Shown: positions 1 through 5,149 of the stretch, in pieces
Layout of the letters: the number at the start of each line of letters is the position of its first letter
Position numbering within the stretch: the first letter of the stretch is position 1
Assembly: GCA_024276255.1 (NCBI GenBank)
Contig: JAJRXO010000675.1
Coordinates: 1 to 5,401 of the forward strand
DNA: 5,401 bases
Source: Chloroflexota bacterium
GTDB taxonomy: Bacteria > Chloroflexota > Anaerolineae > J102
Direction: 5' to 3'
The notes under the pieces: generated by a model
Told to the model about the DNA's origin: nothing
Database searches by the model: none
The model's input: only the letters and a program-made list of their open reading frames with translations
Position numbers and translations under genes: made by a program

Positions 1-204
1 CGGTAAATTCTCCAGAAAGTGTTATAATGCTTCTTGCCATTGGCCTGCCTCCTGAAGGATTTCTTTATAGATGTGTTTCCTTCAGTTTACCGCAGGCCTT
101 TGGCTTTTCCCACTCCTCACCGACTAAATTGGTACAGTGTCCTCACCTTCGATTTCTTTCTCCACATGCCTGCTTTTGCCTGAGATATCGACTCGGTGGG
201 TGCT
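1..204. other. Upstream non-coding stretch, no supported gene
   Basis: I see no convincing gene here. An 84-codon open frame (27-281, plus) and a 61-codon one (124-309, minus) exist, but both are rich in Cys, His, Phe and Ser without any domain pattern, and neither has a good ribosome binding site. A TATAAT lies at 23-28, but its -35 partner would fall at the window edge and cannot be judged. The stretch leads into the promoter at 205-233 and holds the left arm of an inverted repeat (173-182). Confidence 0.5.
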
Positions 205-218
205 TTGACAGGCAAAAG
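173..218. repeat. 10-bp inverted repeat overlapping the promoter
   Basis: CTTTTGCCTG at 173-182 is perfectly reverse-complementary to CAGGCAAAAG at 209-218, with 26 bases between them. The right arm covers the last two bases of the -35 box and the start of the promoter spacer. A protein binding both arms would therefore be placed to control transcription of the restriction-modification remnant. The arms are seen directly; an operator role is inference. Confidence 0.5.
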
Positions 219-233
219 AGGGACTGGTATGAT
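205..233 (+). promoter_or_regulatory. Strong sigma70-type promoter for the hsdM remnant
   Basis: The -35 box is a perfect TTGACA (205-210). A 17-base spacer follows, then TATGAT (228-233) as the -10 box. TG at 225-226 gives an extended -10 element. Transcription would start near 240, about 55 bases before the ATG at 295. This is the closest match to the sigma70 consensus that I see in the window. Confidence 0.75.
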
Positions 234-294
234 GCGGTAGAATGCGTATTTCGGTTGTCGTTACTCGCTCCCGCCCAATGATCACTGGCCCAAA

Positions 295-571
295 ATGGAT
301 ACATCGCAATTTAACTGGATCACCAATATAATTTGGGAAATTGCCGACGACTTGCTGCGAGAGCTATATGTGCGGGCACGTTATCCTATCCACGACCGTC
401 ATTCGTCGCCTGGACGCGGTATTGGAACCAAGAGAGAAGGTCGTGATCGACTTTTATTAGCCCCAGCCCCTGCGCAGTTTGGAGGAAATCCGGGCCGACC
501 TGCTGGCCGTGGAGCAGGAGGCGGCCGGATTACTGGAGGAGATTTTGGGAGGGATTGACGATGCCTTATAA
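295..571 (+). pseudogene. hsdM: Type I restriction-modification methyltransferase (HsdM) remnant, internally deleted
   Basis: HsdM is the N6-adenine methyltransferase subunit of type I restriction-modification systems and normally has roughly 500 residues. The ATG at 295 opens with MDTSQFNWITNIIWEIADDL followed by LRELYVRARY, which matches the usual HsdM N-terminus. The frame then shifts near 385, and TTVIRRLDAVLEP continues in frame 2 (392-430), the expected next block. An in-frame TAG follows at 458-460. After it, SLEEIRADLLAVEQEAAGLL (476-535) and a short tail ending at TAA 569-571 resemble an HsdM C-terminus. The whole SAM-binding and NPPF catalytic core is absent. I see a gene cut down to its two ends plus a frameshift and a stop, so no methyltransferase can be made. 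The C-terminal assignment is less certain than the N-terminal one, because HsdS tails can look similar. Confidence 0.8.
547..553 (+). promoter_or_regulatory. Ribosome binding site of the transposase gene
   Basis: GGGAGGG lies 7 bases before the ATG at 561 and decides the start. The alternative TTG at 555 would sit only one base after it. The site lies inside the C-terminal codons of the hsdM remnant, so translation of the two frames could once have been coupled. Confidence 0.65.
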
Positions 572-1226
572 CCCGCAAAAACATCACCGCCGTTCGATTC
601 GGCTGAAGGGGTATGACTACGGCCAGGTGAACGCGTACTTTGTAACCATCAACGTTTACGGGCGCATTCATCTCTTCGGCGAAATCGTGGATGGTGTGAT
701 GCACCTCAACGAGGCCGGGCGCGTTGCAGAGGCATGCTGGCTGGCAATCCCCGAACACTTTCCACACACAGCGCTAGATGCTTACGTCATCATGCCCGAC
801 CACGTGCATGGTATCATCTGGATAACCGCGAACGTGGGGGCCGCTGAGAGAGCGGCGGCCGAGAGATCTGTCGGGGGCAGTGCGAGCGATGTGGAGATGA
901 GGGGTGGGAGTATGGCAGCGGTAAGGGCGAAAAATTTTTCGCCCTTACCGCAGTCGCCCTTACCGCAGCAGCAGCCCCCCTCATCCCAGCCATCGCCATC
1001 CATACTGCGCTCGCCATCCAAGACTCTGGGCTCTATCGTGCGTGGTTTCAAGATCGGCGTCACCAAGTGGGTGCGCGCTCACACGGACGTGCACCGGGTC
1101 TGGCAGCGGAACTACTACGAGCATATCGTCCGCAGCGAGGCGGACCTGGCCCGAATCCGCGCCTACATCCAGAACAACCCGATCCGCTGGAGCTTGCGAC
1201 ACGAGGACGAGGTTTTGCAGCCGTGA
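561..1226 (+). CDS. Y1/HUH transposase, IS200/REP-associated (RAYT-like) family
   Basis: This is a predicted single-strand DNA transposase of 221 residues, of the COG1943/PF01797 type. Such enzymes cut and join DNA ends through a tyrosine and act on hairpin-forming sequences. The HUH metal motif is intact in MPDHVHGII (His81 and His83). The C-terminal block VWQRNYYEHIVR carries Tyr185/Tyr186, one of which should be the nucleophile. It is followed by the typical YIQNNPIRW. A variable low-complexity linker (residues about 92-155), rich in Ala, Ser, Pro and Gln, separates the two halves. The ATG at 561 fits the binding site at 547-553. The gene overlaps the end of the hsdM remnant by 11 bases, which suggests it once sat in that operon. 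The frame and key residues look intact, but activity is not proven. Confidence 0.88.
   Translation: MPYNPQKHHRRSIRLKGYDYGQVNAYFVTINVYGRIHLFGEIVDGVMHLNEAGRVAEACWLAIPEHFPHTALDAYVIMPDHVHGIIWITANVGAAERAAAERSVGGSASDVEMRGGSMAAVRAKNFSPLPQSPLPQQQPPSSQPSPSILRSPSKTLGSIVRGFKIGVTKWVRAHTDVHRVWQRNYYEHIVRSEADLARIRAYIQNNPIRWSLRHEDEVLQP
918..951. repeat. Perfect 34-bp palindrome inside the transposase gene
   Basis: Bases 918-934 are the exact reverse complement of 935-951, with AAAAA/TTTTT at the centre and GCGGTAAGGGCG/CGCCCTTACCGC as arms. It codes for the VRAKNFSPLP part of the transposase linker. Because this enzyme family recognises hairpins, it may be a REP-like element embedded in the gene. The palindrome is seen directly; that role is inferred. 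Confidence 0.9.
939..968 (+). repeat. 15-bp tandem duplication in the transposase linker
   Basis: TCGCCCTTACCGCAG occurs twice in direct succession (939-953 and 954-968) and codes for SPLPQ twice. The first copy is the right arm of the 34-bp palindrome, so the palindrome arm appears to have been duplicated in frame, probably by slippage at the hairpin. Confidence 0.9.
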
Positions 1227-1250
1227 CCCCCGCCCTCCCCGCCTGCAAAG

Positions 1251-1274
1251 ACTCCAGCAACCCCTGGCTGGAGT
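1251..1274. repeat. Hairpin just downstream of the transposase gene
   Basis: ACTCCAGC (1251-1258) and GCTGGAGT (1267-1274) form perfect 8-bp arms around an 8-base loop, starting 25 bases after the transposase stop. There is no T-run after it, so it is a poor intrinsic terminator. The position fits a right-end hairpin of an IS200-like element. That role is inferred. Confidence 0.5.
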
Positions 1275-1320
1275 GCATCTCCGCTCACTTGGTAACTTCA
1301 GAGAAAACCACGGCATGTGT

Positions 1321-1652
1321 TAACGATACAATCTGCAAGAACACCATCGCGCTTTATCCGTCTGAAGGTGTATAAATACAGTCGGGAAAACGCCCACTTC
1401 GTGATCATTAACACCTACGGACGCGCCCATCCCTTCGGCGGAATCGTGGACGGCGAGATCCATCTCAACACTGCATGTTCGCGTCGCCGTGACACGTTGG
1501 TTGGCGATTCCTGAGTATTTCTCCCATATGGCGTTGGATGCGTTTGTGATCATGCCTAATCACGTGTACGGAATTGTGATGATCATGGAAAACATTGCGG
1601 CGGATGTAGGGGCGAAAGATTATCTGCCCCTTTGCGTCGTTCCCCCTGCTCC
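1321..1652 (+). pseudogene. Decayed, 3'-truncated second copy of the Y1 transposase
   Basis: The sequence aligns with the first 40-50% of the transposase at 561. The start codon position now reads TAA (1321-1323), followed by RYNLQEHHR, then a one-base loss near 1351-1352. FIRLKVYKYSRENAHFVIIN continues in the next frame, and a second shift falls between about 1459 and 1489. The last piece reads TRWLAIPEYFSHMALDAFVI. The metal motif is HVY instead of HVH (codons 1561-1569), so a key histidine is lost. After GAKDYLPL the recognisable sequence stops near 1652; the whole tyrosine half is missing. It differs clearly from the intact copy at DNA level, so it is an old relative and not a fresh duplication. 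Confidence 0.85.
1608..1631. repeat. Degenerate hairpin in the transposase remnant
   Basis: AGGGGC (1608-1613) and GCCCCT (1626-1631) flank a 12-base loop at the same place in the protein (GAKDYLPL) where the intact copy has its 34-bp palindrome. I read it as the eroded counterpart. It also spans the stop codon of the minus-strand gene. Confidence 0.5.
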
Positions 1653-3764
1653 CTTTCTGTGTACCAGCGGCAGATAAAGATACTCGCTGACGAAATCGAT
1701 TGTGCCGTCGTAAAACCAGAGGCTCTGAGAGCCCGTTGCCACCAGCAAGCGCGGGGGATCTCCCGGCAAAACGGCCAGGCCGCTGAGATAATGCCCGCCC
1801 GGCTGTGGCCATCCCAGCGAGGTCCACGAGGCCCCACGGTTTGTCGAGAGTTGCGCCCGGCTGCTGCTGACAAATAGGCTGCCATCGGCGGGATAGTTGG
1901 GGGACAGCGCCAGGTCCGTGAGATAGGTGTTGAGAATTCCCTCATTGGCAGGTTGCCAGGAAGCGCCAGCGTCTGTGGATTTGAAGACACCGCCGCCGTT
2001 GGTGGCGATAAACAGGGTATGATCGCTGGCAAAGGCCTGTGAGATACGAATTGCAGAAACGGTCATGTTTGTGAGTCCGGTATTGCTTGCAGTCCACGAA
2101 GCGCCGCCATCGGTGGACTTGAACACGCCTTGTCTCAAGGCAACGGCAAAGATGGTATCATCGACAGCAAAGGCGGGCGAAAAAGCCAGCGCGAACACGC
2201 GCTGCCCGTTCAATTCGCCGTCCACGAGCCCCCAGGAGGCGCCGCCGTCGCTGGAGAGATAAACGCCGCCATCAACACCCGCCACAAGCACGGGTTCAGC
2301 GGTATAATCCGGCGAAATGGCCAGAGAACGTACATTCGTATTGTTCAATCCGTTATTGACAGCCTGCCACGAGGAAGCGGCATCGGTCGATTTGAATACG
2401 CCCCCGCCAACTGTAGCGACGAAAAGCGTACGGTCAGTGGGATAGGCGGAGGAGATGACTACGGCAGACAGAGCGAGATCGTCGATGCCGGTGCTGGCCC
2501 TGCTCCACCTGGCACCGCCGTTCTTCGATATGAATACCCCCAGATTCTCGGCCGCGGCAAACAGGGTCTGATCGTGCACAAAATCAGGCGAAACGGCCAC
2601 GTCCCTGACATTGACATTCGTCATGCGTTGGCTGCGCATGACCCAAGTATTGCCAGAATTGGTAGATTTAAACGTGCCACCCCCTGCCAGGCCAAGGATC
2701 ACGGTGTGATCGGCGCTGAATGCCGGTGACACAGCCACGCTTCTGGCTGTATGCGGGGCCAGGACATCACTGAGCTTCTCCCATCCTGAGCCGCCATCGG
2801 TGGAGCGGTAGACTTCGTCAGCGACGACAAAGAGTGTCTTGTCCAGGGCATAGTCAGGTGAAAGCGCCAGATCGAAGATATGGCTGCCGGTCAGATCGCC
2901 GTTGATGGCGCTCCAGTTGCTGCCTCCGTCGCTGGATTTGCTGAGGCCTTGCTGCCAGGTTCCCACGAAAAGCGTGTGATCCGTGGAGAATGAAGGAGAG
3001 ATGGCCAGCGCGGTCACGTTGCCAGATGGGGAATTGCTCAATAGCTTCCAGGAACCGCCGCCGTCAGTAGATTTGTAAAGTCCATTGTGGGTGCCAACAA
3101 AGAGGGTGTGATCCGTAGCAAAGTCAGGCGATATCGCCAGGGCCACGGCAAAGAGATCCCCTAAACCGCTGCTGCTGGCCATCCACGTTGCCCCTCTATC
3201 TGTGGATTTAAACACGCCCGTTCCCCAGGTGCCAGCGAACAACGTACGATCGGTGGCATAGGCCGGCGAGACGGCCAACGCGTAGATGTGCCAGTCCCCA
3301 AGGCCGGTATTCATGCGTTGCCAGGTGGCGCCGCCATCGGTAGATTTATGCACGCCCGCATAGAATGCATCGACCGCACCGGCGAACACAGTGCGGTCAT
3401 TGGCGTAATCGGGGGAGAATGCCAGCACGGCCACGTAGGATCCGGGGAACGAATTACTGCTCGCTGTCCATGTCGTTCCGCTGTCATCGGATTTGAACAC
3501 GCCTGTCCCATCGGTAGCAGCGAACAGGGTATGATCGGTGCTATAGGTGGGAGAGAAGGCGACGTCAGTCACAAAACCGCCGAACATGCCCTCTCCGCCA
3601 AAGGCCCAGTTGTCGTCAGGCCGCATTGGAGCGCGGGTGGAATCAGCAAATGCGTCGTTGCCTGATGAGGCGAAGAGAAAGAGAACCGCGAGGAACAGGT
3701 CCAGACGCAGTGTGCATTGCAGAAAGCTGTTGGCGAATCGGACTTTATGTGTGTGAGAGGTCAT
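1620..3764 (-). CDS. Secreted Asp-box (BNR/VPS10-like) repeat protein, double beta-propeller
   Basis: This is a predicted exported protein of 714 residues. The chosen ATG (3762-3764 on the complement) has AGGTGG 7 bases upstream. It begins a signal peptide with hydrophobic core LFLAVLFLFA (23-32) and a likely cut after AFA at residue 40; the longer upstream frame lacks such features. The body is 13 clear repeats of about 45-50 residues with the pattern LAxSPxYxxDxTLFxxTxxGVFKSTDGGxSW. A degenerate fourteenth follows (LSGLAVLPG on). The STDGGxSW parts are Asp-boxes, known from sialidases, sortilin and two-propeller glycosidases. Fourteen units suggest two seven-bladed propellers. No catalytic domain is visible, so binding or scaffolding at the cell surface is as likely as enzymatic action. 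The end, YLPLVHR (697-703), resembles a C-terminal motif of Chloroflexota exported proteins. The last 10-11 residues come from transposase-remnant DNA. Confidence 0.85.
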   Translation of the reverse strand: MTSHTHKVRFANSFLQCTLRLDLFLAVLFLFASSGNDAFADSTRAPMRPDDNWAFGGEGMFGGFVTDVAFSPTYSTDHTLFAATDGTGVFKSDDSGTTWTASSNSFPGSYVAVLAFSPDYANDRTVFAGAVDAFYAGVHKSTDGGATWQRMNTGLGDWHIYALAVSPAYATDRTLFAGTWGTGVFKSTDRGATWMASSSGLGDLFAVALAISPDFATDHTLFVGTHNGLYKSTDGGGSWKLLSNSPSGNVTALAISPSFSTDHTLFVGTWQQGLSKSSDGGSNWSAINGDLTGSHIFDLALSPDYALDKTLFVVADEVYRSTDGGSGWEKLSDVLAPHTARSVAVSPAFSADHTVILGLAGGGTFKSTNSGNTWVMRSQRMTNVNVRDVAVSPDFVHDQTLFAAAENLGVFISKNGGARWSRASTGIDDLALSAVVISSAYPTDRTLFVATVGGGVFKSTDAASSWQAVNNGLNNTNVRSLAISPDYTAEPVLVAGVDGGVYLSSDGGASWGLVDGELNGQRVFALAFSPAFAVDDTIFAVALRQGVFKSTDGGASWTASNTGLTNMTVSAIRISQAFASDHTLFIATNGGGVFKSTDAGASWQPANEGILNTYLTDLALSPNYPADGSLFVSSSRAQLSTNRGASWTSLGWPQPGGHYLSGLAVLPGDPPRLLVATGSQSLWFYDGTIDFVSEYLYLPLVHRKGAGGTTQRGR
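1829..3520 (-). repeat. Tandem DNA repeat array encoding the Asp-box units
   Basis: A recurring block resembling GCGCCGCCATCGGTGGATTT (plus-strand sense) appears 13 times at roughly 133-148-base intervals, for example near 1962, 2101, 2240, 2511, 3055 and 3327. Each encodes the minus-strand KSTDGGAxW box. Units are clearly diverged, so the array looks old and is selected at protein level. Confidence 0.8.
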
Positions 3765-3964
3765 GAGTTTGCCACCTGAGCTACTGAGAGATGATAGCCA
3801 TCGGGGCCGAAAGTACCTGCAGGTGAGTGAGATCATTATCCTGGCACCACGACCGCAATTCATTGTACAACAGGACGCTGATATTCGCAGGTGGCGGCTT
3901 AGTAAGCCACAATTCTTAATGTAGCGGGGCCTTGTGGGATGCCGTCTCTTGACATACGTACTAT

Positions 3965-3993
3965 ATCCCCTGTCCGTTTTTCGAATAGGGGAT
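3965..3993. repeat. Inverted repeat, possible regulatory hairpin
   Basis: ATCCCCT (3965-3971) and AGGGGAT (3987-3993) are perfect 7-bp arms around a 15-base loop, about 22 bases upstream of the -35 box at 4015. There is no T-run directly after either arm, so it does not look like a terminator. Confidence 0.4.
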
Positions 3994-4017
3994 GATTGAG
4001 GATTTTTCAATCGATTG
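3994..4017. repeat. Hairpin plus CAATCGATTG palindrome touching the -35 box
   Basis: GATTGA (3994-3999) pairs with TCAATC (4007-4012). The right arm is also part of a perfect 10-bp palindrome, CAATCGATTG (4008-4017), which covers the first three bases of the -35 box. A repressor bound here would block the promoter. I infer a possible autoregulatory operator, as is common for toxin-antitoxin-like operons. Confidence 0.4.
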
Positions 4018-4043
4018 CTGATACGATAGCTTTCTGTTAAAAT
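4015..4043 (+). promoter_or_regulatory. Promoter of the two-gene operon
   Basis: TTGCTG (4015-4020) and TAAAAT (4038-4043) are separated by 17 bases, with TG at 4035-4036 giving an extended -10. Transcription would start near 4050, leaving a short leader with AGGTGA (4055-4060) before the ATG at 4068. Confidence 0.6.
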
Positions 4044-4067
4044 GACCGTAACTTAGGTGATGGCATG

Positions 4068-4595
4068 ATGAGTCCGCAAACCAGACACTTTTCCCCAGAC
4101 TTCCTGACAGCAGAACTTCAGGCCCATGGATTGCAGTATCTTGTGGGGCCGCAAGCCGCGCCATCTTCACCTCGCGTGACAATTGAGGAATTATTGGTGG
4201 GGCTGGCCAGGCAGCAAGACGCCCGTCTGCGCTCGGCACTTATTCCCCTTTTCCTTCAACAACCTCATGTGGGCGAAGTCGTCTCACTTATCATGAAGCA
4301 ACTTCGCCCTCAAGATCAGATGACCCTGAAGGTATATTACACAGCAGCGGTTATTCTACAGAATGAACTCGAACAGAAGTTAAGGGAACATATCATGCAT
4401 TGGCGGCCTCTTCCCGACCATTATTCCGAGGAGTTAGGCGTGGATTGTAATGCCAGCATCGATACACGTCTACAACAGCTGGGAGCCCGGCACGCCCAGC
4501 TCACGGGGTTGACAGCCAACTGGCCTGGCACTTACCGTCACGCTGCCAAACGCCTGATTCGGCGACTCCAGCAGGAGGCGAGGTGGGCAGCTTAG
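4068..4595 (+). CDS. Hypothetical protein, companion of the DUF6036-like nucleotidyltransferase
   Basis: I do not recognise a named family for this 175-residue protein. I chose ATG 4068 over 4065 because AGGTGA (4055-4060) then sits 7 bases away. It looks soluble and mostly helical, with no signal peptide or membrane segment. Stretches such as ARLRSALIPLFLQQP (52-66) and YYTAAVILQNELEQKL (90-105) would form amphipathic helices. The C-terminal part has LPDHYSEELG, then LTGLTANWPGTYRHAAKRL (145-163). R106-EHIM-H111 fits the loose Rx4H spacing of HEPN ribonucleases, but the usual polar residue after Arg is Glu here, and one short match can be chance. The gene overlaps the next by 13 bases, so the two are probably co-translated partners. 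A toxin-antitoxin-like pairing is inferred only. Confidence 0.75.
   Translation: MSPQTRHFSPDFLTAELQAHGLQYLVGPQAAPSSPRVTIEELLVGLARQQDARLRSALIPLFLQQPHVGEVVSLIMKQLRPQDQMTLKVYYTAAVILQNELEQKLREHIMHWRPLPDHYSEELGVDCNASIDTRLQQLGARHAQLTGLTANWPGTYRHAAKRLIRRLQQEARWAA
4573..4578 (+). promoter_or_regulatory. Ribosome binding site deciding the GTG start of the nucleotidyltransferase
   Basis: AGGAGG ends 4 bases before GTG 4583. The spacing is a little short, but it is the strongest site near. A later in-frame GTG at 4607 lacks one and would remove residues conserved at the N-terminus. The site is inside the upstream gene's last codons. Confidence 0.55.
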
Positions 4596-5113
4596 CAGCG
4601 CACGAGGTGAAGCATTTTTTAGAGCGGTTGGGTGAAACGTATGATACACCGGCCACCCTTTATCTCATTGGAGGCGGTGCGCTTTGTATTTTAGGCAATT
4701 CCCGGCGGACCATGGACCTCGATTTTACCTTGCCTGCCTCCGATACTCCCCAGAGTCTTCTGGATACAATGAAAGTATAAGCTGACAGGATGCACTTGGA
4801 ACTTGAGGTTATCAATATCGAGGAATTTGTTCCTTTGCCCGCAAATGCCTCATTGCGACATAGATTTGTTGGGCGTTTCGGATCGATTAAAGTGTATATT
4901 TATGACCCTTATACTATCGCTCTCAGCAAACTGGCTCGCGGTCTGGAAACGGATATCCAGGATATATTGTTTCTTCTGAATTATGATCTGATAGAGTTCG
5001 GGCAGTTGGAGATGGTTGTTGAAAATGCCATCCCTACAGCATGGGAGTATGATATCGAGCCGAGAGATCTAAGGCAGTACCTGAAGGAAGTCCATCGTCT
5101 CTTTAAAAAATAG
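4583..5113 (+). pseudogene. DUF6036-like nucleotidyltransferase split by an in-frame TAA
   Basis: Read through one stop, this frame gives a protein of about 176 residues. The first part (1-65) has LYLIGGGALCILGNSRRTMD followed by LDF: a glycine-rich turn (30-32) and the D45-x-D47 metal pair of minimal nucleotidyltransferases, arranged as in DUF6036 proteins. TAA at 4778-4780 ends it. The same frame continues with ADRMHLELEVINIEEFVPLP, then YDPYTIALSKLARG and a helical end. These are the expected later parts of the family, so a single base change probably made the stop. An ATG at 4790 could restart translation but has no spaced ribosome binding site. The truncated product keeps the DxD pair but loses the rest of the fold. 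A sequencing error is possible. Family members are known near toxin-antitoxin and defence loci; the exact role is unsure. Confidence 0.75.
4778..4780 (+). other. In-frame nonsense codon in the nucleotidyltransferase
   Basis: TAA interrupts TMKV-stop-ADRMHLELE with no change of frame on either side. One substitution from GAA, CAA or AAA would explain it. Confidence 0.85.
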
Positions 5114-5149
5114 ATATAAAGTTCACCCCCGCTCATCCTGCATGTGATC

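Larger units (their letters stand above)
3765..4067. other. Divergent intergenic region with several dyads
   Basis: No gene is supported here. It separates the leftward repeat-protein gene from the rightward operon. It holds the ribosome binding site of the leftward gene (AGGTGG, complement of 3772-3777), palindromes ACCTGCAGGT (3815-3824) and GGCTTAGTAAGCC (3896-3908), two hairpins (3965-3993 and 3994-4012) and the rightward promoter. I could not find a convincing -35/-10 pair for the leftward gene. TACAAT on the minus strand near 3863-3868 is the best -10 candidate, but its -35 is poor. Confidence 0.6.

Noticed and set aside
27..281. 84-codon plus-strand open frame before the promoter
   Set aside because: No Shine-Dalgarno sequence and no recognisable domain. 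The promoter and inverted repeat at 173-233 lie inside it, so it is better read as non-coding.
499..518. CCTGCT...AGCAGG hairpin with an 8-base loop upstream of the transposase
   Set aside because: It could be a left-end hairpin of the element, but it lies in the HsdM-like C-terminal codons (DLLAVEQE), which explain the sequence, and 6-bp dyads are common in GC-rich DNA.
399..767. 122-codon minus-strand open frame across hsdM and the transposase start
   Set aside because: It is antisense to two regions with clear family matches on the plus strand, and its proline/arginine-rich composition is typical of a GC-rich shadow frame.
2130..2729. 199-codon plus-strand open frame inside the repeat gene
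   Set aside because: It is antisense to the Asp-box repeats; the periodic minus-strand motif is clearly the selected frame.
1829..3520. CRISPR-like array suggested by regularly spaced similar blocks
   Set aside because: The blocks are 133-148 bases apart, diverged, and fully explained by the coding Asp-box repeats on the minus strand.
3288..3665. 125-codon plus-strand open frame inside the repeat gene
   Set aside because: It has the same antisense origin and no start signal or domain of its own.
3949..3967. TTGACA followed by TATATC as a promoter
   Set aside because: The spacing is only 7 bases, far from 16-18, and there is no -10 box at the right distance.
3765..4010. N-terminal extension of the secreted protein to an ATG at 4010
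   Set aside because: The extra 82 residues lie before the signal peptide, have no domain character and cross the hairpin-rich intergenic region; the ATG at 3764 has a good AGGTGG site.
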